Shown piece after piece: positions 28,412 through 34,823 of a stretch of 34,823 nucleotides of DNA; the first letter of the stretch is position 1, and each line of letters opens with the position of its first letter. The stretch is taken from assembly GCA_002011495.1 (NCBI GenBank), contig MTNR01000021.1, positions 1 through 34,823 on the forward strand, written 5' to 3'. The notes under the pieces are model-generated. The model was not told the DNA's origin and did no database searches. It worked only from the letters and a program-made list of their open reading frames with translations. The translations under genes were made by a program, and so were the position numbers. The DNA is from Dehalococcoides sp. JdFR-56 (GTDB lineage Bacteria; Chloroflexota; Dehalococcoidia; Dehalococcoidales; RBG-16-60-22).

Positions 28412-29147
28412 AATGTTCGCTCAGTTCCTTCATGCCTAAGAACTTACCGTGCCAGGAGTGGTACCATACCTGTCCGGTGTAGCCATTGACGCTGAGCATT
28501 CCGTATATCTTTCCATCTTTCAGGACGTGGAGCGTGTAGTAGCCGTAGAAGCGGTCAGCTTCCTCGGCCACCTCTGCCCCGGGGAGATAGCCATTGATGA
28601 ATTCCTGGGCGTATTCTCTGGCCTGCGCTTCATCCACGGTCATCTCGCCGGCAGCGCCGGGGGTGCCCCACATCATGCCTGACATCATCCCGTACTTGGT
28701 ATTCCACATCATGTTGGGGCCTGGTTCAGGATAGAGGTCTCCGGTGTAGGGGTCTATCAGGGCCTCAAAGGCGTGAAGTCCGGTGCTCTTCTCTGCGAAT
28801 TCAACGTAGAAGTTGTAGGAAAACTCCATGATCTCTGTGACTTCAAGGTCAGGGTCATGGCGCTCCCGCAGGTAGTCATCAACTATCTCAAGCGCCTGGT
28901 CTATGCTTATCCGCTGCTCTTGGTTCTGGTATTGGCCTTCTCGTTCCATCATGCCACCGCGACTGCTGCCCCACGGATGCATCATACCCCCGGGCCCCAT
29001 CATGCTGCCGGGTCCCATCATACCGCCGGGGCCCGCCGGTGGGCGGTAGCTCGACGCAGTCTCAGGGGAAGCGCAGGCGGTGATTGCCAGCAGCCCTGCC
29101 CCCAGCAGTATGGCCAGCGGTGCCATGAAGGCTAGCTTTTTCATCAT
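28410..29147 (-). CDS. Met-rich lipoprotein with PepSY-like C-terminal part
   Basis: A 245-residue secreted lipoprotein with lipobox I-T-A-C. After the Cys comes a Met-Gly-Pro-rich region (about residues 38-67) with repeated G-G-M-M/G-S-M-M motifs and a His, a thioether-rich pattern seen in periplasmic copper-binding proteins. The rest (about 80-245) has two related alpha/beta units (D-Q-A-L-E-I-V-D-D-Y-L and D-E-A-Q-A-R-E-Y-A-Q-E-F), reminiscent of PepSY-type domains. More Met-rich stretches lie between them (N-M-M-W ... G-M-M-S-G-M-M-W). GAGGT lies 5 bp before the ATG. It is divergent from a SHOCT/methyltransferase operon and near a P1B ATPase, supporting metal handling. Exact function unknown. 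Confidence 0.8.
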   Translation of the reverse strand: MMKKLAFMAPLAILLGAGLLAITACASPETASSYRPPAGPGGMMGPGSMMGPGGMMHPWGSSRGGMMEREGQYQNQEQRISIDQALEIVDDYLRERHDPDLEVTEIMEFSYNFYVEFAEKSTGLHAFEALIDPYTGDLYPEPGPNMMWNTKYGMMSGMMWGTPGAAGEMTVDEAQAREYAQEFINGYLPGAEVAEEADRFYGYYTLHVLKDGKIYGMLSVNGYTGQVWYHSWHGKFLGMKELSEH

Positions 29148-29204
29148 GTTACCTCTCTTACGTGGTTGCTTATCGTCATTTTAAGCTCGGGGATGCCATT
29201 TGTG

Positions 29205-29220
29205 TATGACCTAAGTCACA
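29205..29220. promoter_or_regulatory. Crp/Fnr-like operator candidate
   Basis: TATGA, 6 bp, TCACA differs by one base from the classical TGTGA-N6-TCACA palindrome. It sits in the divergent gap between the Met-rich lipoprotein and SHOCT genes, about 50 bp upstream of the predicted SHOCT start site. Confidence 0.4.
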
Positions 29221-29226
29221 TACAGC

Positions 29227-29256
29227 TTGGGAAATGCTTGGTTAATATATTATAAT
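29227..29256 (+). promoter_or_regulatory. Promoter of the SHOCT/methyltransferase pair
   Basis: A consensus TATAAT at 29251-29256 is preceded, 18 bp upstream, by a TTGGGA (29227-29232). The weak -35 fits activator dependence. Confidence 0.6.
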
Positions 29257-29285
29257 TAAAAGATTTTCATGCGAAGGAGTGACCA

Positions 29286-29522
29286 ATGTGGTATTGTGGT
29301 GTAGGCACGGGCTGGTGGGCATGGCTCGGCGGTATCTGGGTGGTGCTGTTCTGGGGTGGCCTCATCGCGCTGATAGTCTGGGGGATAAAGAGGCTAACCG
29401 AGTCCTCCAGCTCAGCGATGGTGAGGCATAGTCCGCTAGACATCGCCAGGGAGCGCTACGCCAGGGGTGAAATCTCCAGAGAAGAGCTTGCCCAAATAGA
29501 GAAGGACCTAACCCAGCGATGA
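29286..29522 (+). CDS. Small membrane protein with SHOCT domain
   Basis: A 78-residue protein with one Trp/Gly-rich membrane helix (about 10-34) and a C-terminal SHOCT motif, I-A-R-E-R-Y-A-R-G-E-I-S-R-E-E, a short oligomerisation domain. AAGGAG precedes the ATG and the stop overlaps the next gene by 4 bp. Such proteins often accompany metal or envelope-stress genes; the molecular role is unknown. Confidence 0.85.
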   Translation: MWYCGVGTGWWAWLGGIWVVLFWGGLIALIVWGIKRLTESSSSAMVRHSPLDIARERYARGEISREELAQIEKDLTQR

Positions 29523-30151
29523 CAGAGGAAGAGGTCAGAGCCACCCAAGCGGCCCAGAGACGGTACAACCGCATCGCCCCTCTTTACGACTTCATGGAGG
29601 GGCTGGTGGAGCGGTCCCGCTACTCCCGCTGGCGGGAGATGCTCTGGGGCAAGGTGGATGGCAGCCGCATCCTTGAGGTGGGCGTGGGCACGGGGAAGAA
29701 CTTCCCTTACTATCCCCAAGATGCCGAGATAACCGCCATAGACTTCAGCGAGAAGATGCTAAAACGTGCCAGAGCCAAGGCAGAGAAGCAGAAGGTGAAG
29801 GTGCGGCTGGAGCAGATGGACGTGCAGCAGCTTGATTTTGATGATGACAGCTTTGACACAGTGGTGGGCACCTTTGTCTTCTGCTCGGTCCCTGACCCGG
29901 TGCGCGGACTAAAGGAAGTCAGGCGGGTGTGCCGGCCAGGGGGCAGGGTGCTTCTGCTTGAGCACGTGCTCAGCGCCAACCGCCTGTTAGCTTGGCTCAT
30001 GAATTTGGCTAATCCGCTGGTGGCCAGCCTCATCGGCCCAAACATCAACCGGCGCACTGTGGAGAATGTAGCTAAAAGCGGGCTAAAGGTGGAGCAGGTC
30101 ACTGACCTGGCCGCGGGCATCTTCAAGCTGATTGAGGCAAGAAAAGTATAG
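29519..30151 (+). CDS. Class I SAM-dependent methyltransferase
   Basis: A 210-residue methyltransferase. Motif I is I-L-E-V-G-V-G-T-G, the acidic end of strand 2 is A-I-D-F-S, and the post-motifs are F-D-T-V-V-G-T-F and R-P-G-G-R-V-L-L-L-E-H. The pattern resembles UbiE and phospholipid N-methyltransferase relatives. The C-terminal half contains a hydrophobic stretch (L-L-A-W-L-M-N-L-A-N-P-L-V-A), which suggests a lipid or membrane substrate. It is translationally coupled to the SHOCT gene (ATGA). Confidence 0.85.
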   Translation: MTEEEVRATQAAQRRYNRIAPLYDFMEGLVERSRYSRWREMLWGKVDGSRILEVGVGTGKNFPYYPQDAEITAIDFSEKMLKRARAKAEKQKVKVRLEQMDVQQLDFDDDSFDTVVGTFVFCSVPDPVRGLKEVRRVCRPGGRVLLLEHVLSANRLLAWLMNLANPLVASLIGPNINRRTVENVAKSGLKVEQVTDLAAGIFKLIEARKV

Positions 30152-30180
30152 CCGCTCTCCGCTACCACTTTTTAGAGGTC

Positions 30181-30209
30181 TTGACATGGTGACAGGGCGA
30201 TGTTATCAT
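30181..30209 (+). promoter_or_regulatory. Promoter of the ArsR-family gene
   Basis: A perfect TTGACA at 30181-30186 and TATCAT at 30204-30209 are separated by 17 bp. The -10 lies inside the 12-bp palindrome at 30203-30214. Confidence 0.75.
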
Positions 30210-30214
30210 GATAA
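30203..30214. promoter_or_regulatory. Palindromic ArsR/SmtB operator
   Basis: TTATCATGATAA is a perfect 12-bp palindrome covering the -10, the usual arrangement for metal-responsive self-repression. Confidence 0.65.
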
Positions 30215-30258
30215 TGGTTTAGCAATTACGCAGATGTTAATGAAAGGAGCCTGCGGAG

Positions 30259-30612
30259 ATGGCCATGGACCGGTGTGAGGCCCACGCTGTGGACCAAGAA
30301 AGGGTGGCGGCGACCAAGAAGAAGCTCCTTGACGATGCCGTATATACCTCACTGGCGGAGACATTTGCCGCTCTGGCTGACTCCAACCGGACCAAGATTA
30401 TTTACAGCCTGATCGGGCAGGAGCTCTGCGTCTGTGATATCGCCTCCGTGGTGGGCATATCGGAATCGGCGGTTTCCCAGCACCTCCGAATCCTGCGCAC
30501 CCTGCGGCTGGTGAAGCAGCGCAAGGATGGGCGGATGATGTACTATTCCCTGAACGATGACCACATCCAGACGCTGCTGAACGTTTGCCTGGAGCATGCC
30601 CGGCACGGCTAG
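30259..30612 (+). CDS. ArsR/SmtB-family metal-responsive repressor (CadC-like)
   Basis: A 117-residue winged-HTH repressor. An E-L-C-V-C-D motif at the start of the DNA-binding region matches the soft-metal site of CadC/ArsR. With the N-terminal D-R-C-E-A-H it could form a three- or four-Cys site for Cd, Pb or Bi. The last helix carries D-D-H-I-Q ... E-H-A-R-H, the SmtB/CzrA-type zinc site. The recognition helix is S-E-S-A-V-S-Q-H-L. AAAGGAG precedes the ATG. It heads a likely operon with a methyltransferase and the P1B ATPase at 31380, and its promoter contains a palindrome consistent with autoregulation. Confidence 0.9.
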   Translation: MAMDRCEAHAVDQERVAATKKKLLDDAVYTSLAETFAALADSNRTKIIYSLIGQELCVCDIASVVGISESAVSQHLRILRTLRLVKQRKDGRMMYYSLNDDHIQTLLNVCLEHARHG

Positions 30613-30627
30613 TTTTTATTTTGGCTA

Positions 30628-30653
30628 ATTGATTTAGCTACTGCGCAATCAAT
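30628..30653 (+). other. Dyad between the ArsR and methyltransferase genes
   Basis: ATTGATT (30628-30634) and AATCAAT (30647-30653) form a perfect 7-bp inverted repeat with a 12-nt gap. It could be a further repressor site or an mRNA hairpin; no promoter is clearly attached. Confidence 0.35.
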
Positions 30654-30679
30654 AAAACAAAAACAGGTGGTTTTTGGCT

Positions 30680-31387
30680 ATGGGGCAGGGTAATGCCACT
30701 GAGAGCAAAGGGTTAAAAGCGCCAGCCTACTACCGGCAAGAAGCCTGGGACAAGTTTGCCCGGTGGTATGACCCCTTGGTGAAGCTGGTTTTGCTCCCTT
30801 TTGGTGGGGAGGGAAGGTTGCGGCGGAAGTTTGTGGATTTCGCCGCTCCGAAAAGAGGGGAGCAGATGCTGGATGTTTGTTCGGGCACGGGGACGCTGGC
30901 TTCAGTCATCGCCGAGAGGGTTGGTGGTGACGGCAAGGTGATAGGAGTAGACCTTTCTCTTGGCATGATAAGGGTAGCCCAGAAGAAGGTGAAGTCGTCG
31001 GTAACCCGCTTTCAGAGCGCCAACAGCGAGAGCCTGCCTTTCCCGTCCAGCATCTTCCATAGCGCGTTTATTTCCTTTGGCCTGCATGAAATGCCGGAGA
31101 GTGCTAGACAGAATACCTTAAGAGAGATTCACCGGACTTTGAAACCCGGGGGCTATCTTTTTGTCCTTGACTACCATCTACCCCGAGGTGGGGTCGCCCG
31201 GTTTATCATTAAGGCTTTGGTGAGGCTTTTGGAGGAGGATTTCACCTATAAGATGCTGCTGGAGGAGAGTTTGACGGTGGAGGTAAAACAGGCCGGGTTT
31301 GTTATAGAGAGGCGTGAGCTTATCTCCGCGGGCGCCATTCAGATGATCCGGGCGCGAAAGATATCGGAGGAGGGCGCTATTGGCTGA
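30680..31387 (+). CDS. UbiE/Coq5-like SAM-dependent methyltransferase
   Basis: A 235-residue methyltransferase. Motif I is M-L-D-V-C-S-G-T-G-T, strand 2 ends G-V-D-L-S, and L-K-P-G-G-Y-L-F-V-L-D is the post-motif. Only one Cys is visible, in motif I, so it lacks the conserved Cys set of ArsM arsenite methyltransferases. I start at the ATG 30680, 9 bp after AGGTGG; the in-frame TTG at 30674 is too close to that site. The end overlaps the ATPase start by 8 bp, so the two are coupled, yet the link to metal export is unclear. Confidence 0.83.
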   Translation: MGQGNATESKGLKAPAYYRQEAWDKFARWYDPLVKLVLLPFGGEGRLRRKFVDFAAPKRGEQMLDVCSGTGTLASVIAERVGGDGKVIGVDLSLGMIRVAQKKVKSSVTRFQSANSESLPFPSSIFHSAFISFGLHEMPESARQNTLREIHRTLKPGGYLFVLDYHLPRGGVARFIIKALVRLLEEDFTYKMLLEESLTVEVKQAGFVIERRELISAGAIQMIRARKISEEGAIG

Positions 31388-33686
31388 AAAGAAGGTTTTA
31401 AGAGTTACCGGCATGGACTGTGCTGACTGCGCCGTCCAGATTGAGGAAGCGGTCAGCCGGGTTAGGGGGGTTAAGTCGGCCAAGGTATATCTGGGAAGCT
31501 CCACCCTGGTGGTAACCCCTGAGTCTGAAGGCTTGGATATGAGCGCTATCGCCCAGCAGGTTAAAAAGCTGGGATATGGCATTGAGGATGATGAGGCAGT
31601 GGCCCGGGTGACCCTGTATGTGGAGGGGATGGACTGCGCTGATGAGGTGGAGGTCATTGACAAGAAGCTAAAGGGCATGGAGGGGGTCCGTGGCTACCAA
31701 GTGAATCTGGTGAACCAGAGCCTGAATCTAGTCTATGAGCCGGCGCTTGTTTCCCCCCAGGATATCGTCAGGGCCATCGCCGAGACAGGGATGAAGGCGC
31801 GCCTGGAGCGGGCCAAGCGCCAGGTAACACCCTGGTGGCAGGAAAGGCGCATTGTCCTTCTCTTCATCTCTGGTGTTTTCACCTTGACTGGTTTCATTTT
31901 GGGCTGGCTGGGGCTGCCTCACTGGGCTGACCAGGTCGCCTTTGGCGCAGCCATCGTTACTGGCGGCTATTACCCGGCCAGAATGGGCCTCGCTGGGCTG
32001 CGGGGATTAAAGTTGAATATCTACACGCTGCTGATAGCCGCCGCCCTGGGGGCCATCGCCCTCGGCCTCTGGCATGAGGCAGCTCTTTTGGTGGTCATCT
32101 ACTCGCTGGGCTCGGTGCTGGAGAGCTATGCCGTGGACAAGGCCAGGGGGTCTTTAAGGGCGCTGATGGCCGTTGTCCCCAGAGAGGCGCTGGTAAAAAG
32201 GGATGGCGAGGAGGTGGTGCTGCCGGTGGAGCAGGTGAAGGTGGGGGATATCATCATCGTCCGCCCTGGGGAGAAGGTGCCGCTTGACGGCGTGGTGGTG
32301 GCTGGCGCATCCACCGTGGACCAGGCCCCGGTTACCGGGGAGTCAATCCCCGTAAGCAAGAATGAGGGTGATGAGGTCTTCGCCGCCACCATAAATCAGC
32401 GGGGCTCGCTCGAGGTGCGGGTGACCAAGCTCTCCCAGGATACCACCTTGGCCAAGGTGATCCACTCGGTGGAGGAGGCTGAGGCCAGGAAGTCAAGCTA
32501 CCAGCGCTTCGCTGAGACCTTCGGCCGGTACTATACCCCGGCCATGTTCGGGCTGGCCTTTCTCACCGCAGTGGTGCCTTCAGCTTTTGGGCAACCCTTC
32601 ACCCCGTGGTTCTACCGTGGGCTGGTGGTGCTGGTGGTCTCCTGCTCTTGCGGTCTAGTGCTTTCTGTGCCGGTGGCGGTGGTGGCCGCCATCACCAACG
32701 CGGCCAGAAGGGGTATCCTGATCAAGGGTGGGGCTTACCTTGAGGCGGCCTCTGGCCTCAAGGCGGTGCTCTTTGATAAGACGGGAACGCTGACCATTGG
32801 TCGACCTCAGGTGACCGATGTGGTCACCTTCAACTCCTCGCGCGAGGAGGTTCTCTCCCTGGCCGCGGCGATTGAATCACGTTCCGAGCACCCTCTGGCC
32901 GATGCTATCGTGAGGCGGGCGAAGGAGGAGGGGAATTCCCTGCCTGAGGTGGCCGAATTTGAGGCCATCACCGGCTTGGGGGCTAGGGCCAGGGTAAATG
33001 GCAGTCTCTATTACATCGGCAGCCGGCGGCTGTTTGAGAGCTTGTCCGTGCCGCTGGCTGGTGCCGAGAAGGAGCTCAGTCGCCTGGAGAGCGAGGGCAA
33101 GACGGCGGTGCTCTTGGGCAACGAGAGGAGCGCTCTGGGGGTTATCGCCGTGGCTGACCAGCTTCGCCCTGAGGCTGCCGAGGCGATCGGGGCGCTGAAA
33201 CAGGCTGGGATAAAGCACGTGGTGATGCTGACCGGGGATAGTGAGGGAACGGCCCGCGCCATTGCCCGGCAGGCAGGCGTGGATGAATACTATGCTCAAT
33301 TGCTACCTGATGACAAGGTGGAGCTGGTAAAGGGGCTTAAGGCCAAGTATGGAAGGGTGGCCATGGTGGGTGATGGGGTCAACGATGCCCCGGCCATGGC
33401 TACTGCTGATGTGGGCATTGCCATGGGGGCGGCGGGGACTGATGTGGCCATAGAGACCGCAGACCTAGCCCTCATGTCTGACGACCTCTCCAGAATACCC
33501 TATGCCCTCAAGCTCAGCCGCAGGTCAATGGCCAACATCAAGCAGAACATAGCCTCAGCGCTGGTGATCGTCGCCTTCCTGGTGCCAGCCGCCCTGTCCG
33601 GGTTCGTTGACCTGGTGCCCGGACTGCTCATCAACGAATCCGGCATGCTGATAGTTATCGCTAACGGGCTTCGGCTGCTCCGCTAA
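31380..33686 (+). CDS. P1B-type heavy-metal ATPase with CSC membrane motif
   Basis: A 768-residue metal-exporting ATPase. The first HMA domain has G-M-D-C-A-D-C. The second keeps only one Cys (G-M-D-C-A-D-E). The membrane core includes the phosphatase loop (V-T-G-E-S), the sixth-helix motif C422-S-C424 where most relatives have CPC, phosphorylation D466 (D-K-T-G-T), the S-E-H-P motif and G-D-G-V-N-D. The last helix has I-N-E-S-G-M. TTG at 31380 has GGAGGAGGG 8 bp upstream and overlaps the methyltransferase by 8 bp. Co-transcription with a CadC-like repressor suggests Zn/Cd/Pb export, but the changed core motif makes the metal uncertain. Confidence 0.9.
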   Translation: MAEKKVLRVTGMDCADCAVQIEEAVSRVRGVKSAKVYLGSSTLVVTPESEGLDMSAIAQQVKKLGYGIEDDEAVARVTLYVEGMDCADEVEVIDKKLKGMEGVRGYQVNLVNQSLNLVYEPALVSPQDIVRAIAETGMKARLERAKRQVTPWWQERRIVLLFISGVFTLTGFILGWLGLPHWADQVAFGAAIVTGGYYPARMGLAGLRGLKLNIYTLLIAAALGAIALGLWHEAALLVVIYSLGSVLESYAVDKARGSLRALMAVVPREALVKRDGEEVVLPVEQVKVGDIIIVRPGEKVPLDGVVVAGASTVDQAPVTGESIPVSKNEGDEVFAATINQRGSLEVRVTKLSQDTTLAKVIHSVEEAEARKSSYQRFAETFGRYYTPAMFGLAFLTAVVPSAFGQPFTPWFYRGLVVLVVSCSCGLVLSVPVAVVAAITNAARRGILIKGGAYLEAASGLKAVLFDKTGTLTIGRPQVTDVVTFNSSREEVLSLAAAIESRSEHPLADAIVRRAKEEGNSLPEVAEFEAITGLGARARVNGSLYYIGSRRLFESLSVPLAGAEKELSRLESEGKTAVLLGNERSALGVIAVADQLRPEAAEAIGALKQAGIKHVVMLTGDSEGTARAIARQAGVDEYYAQLLPDDKVELVKGLKAKYGRVAMVGDGVNDAPAMATADVGIAMGAAGTDVAIETADLALMSDDLSRIPYALKLSRRSMANIKQNIASALVIVAFLVPAALSGFVDLVPGLLINESGMLIVIANGLRLLR

Positions 33687-33722
33687 CAGGAGCTCACTTT
33701 GTGGGGAAGACCTATGGCGGCC

Positions 33723-33998
33723 CTAGGCCTCGCTGGAGACGACCAGTTTAGTGCCCTCTGGGGTATCTTCGGCATCGATGGTGATTCCCTGAAGGGCATC
33801 AGCCAGCTCCTTTTCCACCAGCAGCACTTTGGCATCCTCGTGTTCTATCGCTTGGTCTCCGTCCCTCTCCACGTCTATGGATAGTCCAAGCTGACCTTGC
33901 TCATTGGCGGTGAGCCGCAGGCAGGCTGAAGGCTCGTTGGTGTTGGCGCTCAGTATCCTCTTCAGCTCCTGTTTGGCGCGTTCAGTAACTTCCAGCAT
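33723..33998 (-). CDS. HesB/IscA-like domain protein lacking the cluster cysteines
   Basis: A 91-residue protein with the HesB-like start (V-T-E-R-A-K-Q-E-L-K-R-I-L) and strand pattern, but only one Cys (C26). The C-terminal C-G-C of Fe-S carriers is absent, so it probably does not carry a cluster the usual way. AAGGAGGTAGG precedes the ATG. Function unknown; it starts 58 bp downstream of the RRM gene's stop on the same strand. Confidence 0.78.
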   Translation of the reverse strand: MLEVTERAKQELKRILSANTNEPSACLRLTANEQGQLGLSIDVERDGDQAIEHEDAKVLLVEKELADALQGITIDAEDTPEGTKLVVSSEA

Positions 33999-34056
33999 TA
34001 TTCCTACCTCCTTGGTTTTTCTTTTGGCAGGCTTATCTCATGGCCAAGGGGTGCCC

Positions 34057-34368
34057 CTAGAACCGTCGCTGCCTTCCTCCGTAAGAATCACCGCCTCTCC
34101 GCCCCCGGTATGACCCCCCTCTATCATCGCGAGGCCGGGCCGCATTGACATTCAGCACCCGGTCCTTTAAGGTTTTCCCATTGAGTCCGGTGATAGCCGC
34201 CTGACCCTCGGACACTGATGGCATCTCCACAAATCCGAATCCTTTTGACCGTCCACTGAACTTGTCCATGATGATATCCACCGACTCAACTTCTCCGAAA
34301 GCGAGGAACTCCTGGCGCAATTCCTCCTCGGTGACATCATAAGATAGGTTGCCCACGTATATTTTCAT
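34057..34368 (-). CDS. RRM-type RNA-binding protein with Arg-Gly tail
   Basis: A 103-residue single RRM protein. RNP2 is I-Y-V-G-N-L (residues 3-8) and RNP1 is K-G-F-G-F-V-E-M. The C-terminal 25 residues are Arg/Gly/Tyr-rich (R-G-G-S-Y-R-G-R-R-G-G), like the cold-induced Rbp proteins of cyanobacteria. GGGAGGAA lies 7 bp before the ATG. It follows rpsU by 37 bp on the same strand, forming a translation or RNA-handling pair that may respond to cold. Confidence 0.92.
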   Translation of the reverse strand: MKIYVGNLSYDVTEEELRQEFLAFGEVESVDIIMDKFSGRSKGFGFVEMPSVSEGQAAITGLNGKTLKDRVLNVNAARPRDDRGGSYRGRRGGDSYGGRQRRF

Positions 34369-34405
34369 TTGAGTATTCCTCCCATTGAGTTTGACTAAGG
34401 GCGAA

Positions 34406-34597
34406 TCAATTGCTCGTTCGCCTTTGTCTTCTGCGGGCGCTCTTTCTTGCCTTGAGCCGGGATGACTCTCCCTTGGATAGAAAATAACGGCGAGCCTTCA
34501 CCTCACGCATGATGCCGCTCGTCTGCACCATCCGCTGAAAGCGCCGCAGTAGCGAGTCCTGTGATTCACCCTCACGTATCGAAACTTCTAACGACAT
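34406..34597 (-). CDS. rpsU: Small ribosomal subunit protein bS21
   Basis: A 63-residue basic protein with the S21 pattern: V-x-I-R-E-G-E-S at the start, L-L-R-R-F-Q-R in the middle, E-V-K-A-R-R-Y-F, and a Lys/Arg-rich C-terminus. It binds the 30S subunit near the 3' end of 16S rRNA and helps initiation. The ribosome site is poor: GGTGGG lies only two bases before the ATG. A large hairpin stands upstream (34619-34656). Confidence 0.92.
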   Translation of the reverse strand: MSLEVSIREGESQDSLLRRFQRMVQTSGIMREVKARRYFLSKGESSRLKARKSARRRQRRTSN

Positions 34598-34618
34598 AAC
34601 CCACCAACATATTTCTAG

Positions 34619-34656
34619 GGACAGGCACGGCGGGACTCTCCAGCCGGTGCCTGTCC
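34619..34656 (-). promoter_or_regulatory. Long hairpin in the rpsU leader
   Basis: GGACAGGCAC (34619-34628) pairs with GTGCCTGTCC (34647-34656), 10 perfect bp. GGC (34629-34631) and GCC (34643-34645) extend it across one bulged base. It lies between the zinc-ribbon gene stop and rpsU. No T-run follows leftward, so an mRNA processing or translational control structure is as likely as a terminator. Confidence 0.5.
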
Positions 34657-34673
34657 ACGCTCTTTAAACCGGT

Positions 34674-34823
34674 TTATCTACCCGGTCTGACTTTGCGGTA
34701 GCAATCACTGCAGTACACCGGTCTATCCCCGCGAGGTTCAAAGGGCACTTCAGTGTCTTGACCACACTCGGCGCATACTGCGGGGAACATCTGGCGTCTG
34801 GCGCCGTACCCGTAGTTGCCATT
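34674..34823 (-). CDS. Zinc-ribbon protein, double CxxC (5' end cut by window)
   Basis: Forty-nine C-terminal codons are visible. They contain C17-A-E-C20 and C38-S-D-C41, with V-P-F-E-P-R-G-D-R-P-V-Y between and a basic end, R-K-V-R-P-G-R. This is a compact Zn-binding ribbon of the kind often annotated only as a CxxC zinc-binding protein in Chloroflexota. The start lies beyond the window. It is on the same strand as rpsU, suggesting a shared translation or RNA context. Confidence 0.75.
   Translation of the reverse strand, partial: NGNYGYGARRQMFPAVCAECGQDTEVPFEPRGDRPVYCSDCYRKVRPGR

Noticed and set aside
30680-31387. Arsenite methyltransferase ArsM, suggested by the neighbouring ArsR-family gene
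   Set aside because: It has only one Cys, while ArsM uses several conserved cysteines. The ATPase partner is a P1B type, not an arsenite pump.

Overview
The window carries about 44 protein genes and no rRNA, tRNA, CRISPR array or insertion sequence that I can see. Base composition is GC-rich, and GTG/TTG starts and 1-8 bp gene overlaps are common. The gene content suggests Chloroflexota, most likely a Dehalococcoidia-like, possibly subsurface or marine lineage: an enolase-superfamily dehydratase with a TRAP solute receptor, a System I cytochrome c maturation operon with non-canonical CcmE and CcmH, lipoproteins with Pro-rich or collagen-like spacers, and an rpsU plus RRM-protein block. This assignment is inference from gene content, not from a marker gene.

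Layout. (1) 1-7935: a carbon-acid uptake and catabolism neighbourhood. It holds a TRAP receptor lipoprotein (partial), a NarL/NarX-type two-component pair, a 2-hydroxyacid dehydrogenase, a mandelate-racemase-type dehydratase, a RidA/threonine-synthase-like pair and a DapA-family lyase with its own promoter and terminator. (2) 8127-13804: a multiheme electron-transfer cluster. It encodes a 7-TM protein, a heptaheme membrane cytochrome, a di-heme cytochrome b, a 70-residue membrane protein, a NapC-like hexaheme with one CX3CH site, an octaheme lipoprotein on a collagen-like stalk and a diheme lipoprotein on a Pro-Thr stalk. (3) 13872-20579: a cytochrome c maturation operon, ccmE-F-H, a CcmI-like zinc-ribbon protein, an uncharacterised membrane protein, then ccmA-B-C-D. 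CcmE has Cys in place of the heme-linking His, CcmH has CxCGC in place of CxxC, and CcmC has Met where the first heme-ligand His is expected. (4) 20664-23615: a sensor kinase with a CXXCH heme-attachment motif in its extracytoplasmic domain, and its response regulator. (5) 23664-28374: an Rrf2/IscR-type regulator, a ClC chloride channel with CBS domains, and a sulfur-assimilation operon (APS reductase, DUF2061, cysteine-synthase-like). The Rrf2 and APS-reductase promoters are near copies of each other and share a 20-bp dyad over the -10. (6) 28410-33686: a metal-homeostasis neighbourhood with a Met-rich lipoprotein, a SHOCT protein, two methyltransferases, an ArsR/SmtB repressor with a palindromic operator, and a P1B ATPase with an unusual CSC motif. 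(7) 33723-34823 (minus): a Cys-poor HesB-like protein, an RRM protein, bS21 and a truncated zinc-ribbon protein.

The most notable unit is 8021-23615. It brings together a quinol-to-surface cytochrome conduit, the machinery that attaches its hemes, and a sensor kinase that itself appears to need that machinery. The promoters of the two cytochrome blocks share GGG(C/T)A repeats at roughly 23-bp intervals. No catalytic terminal reductase is visible, so the electron acceptor or donor is unknown.
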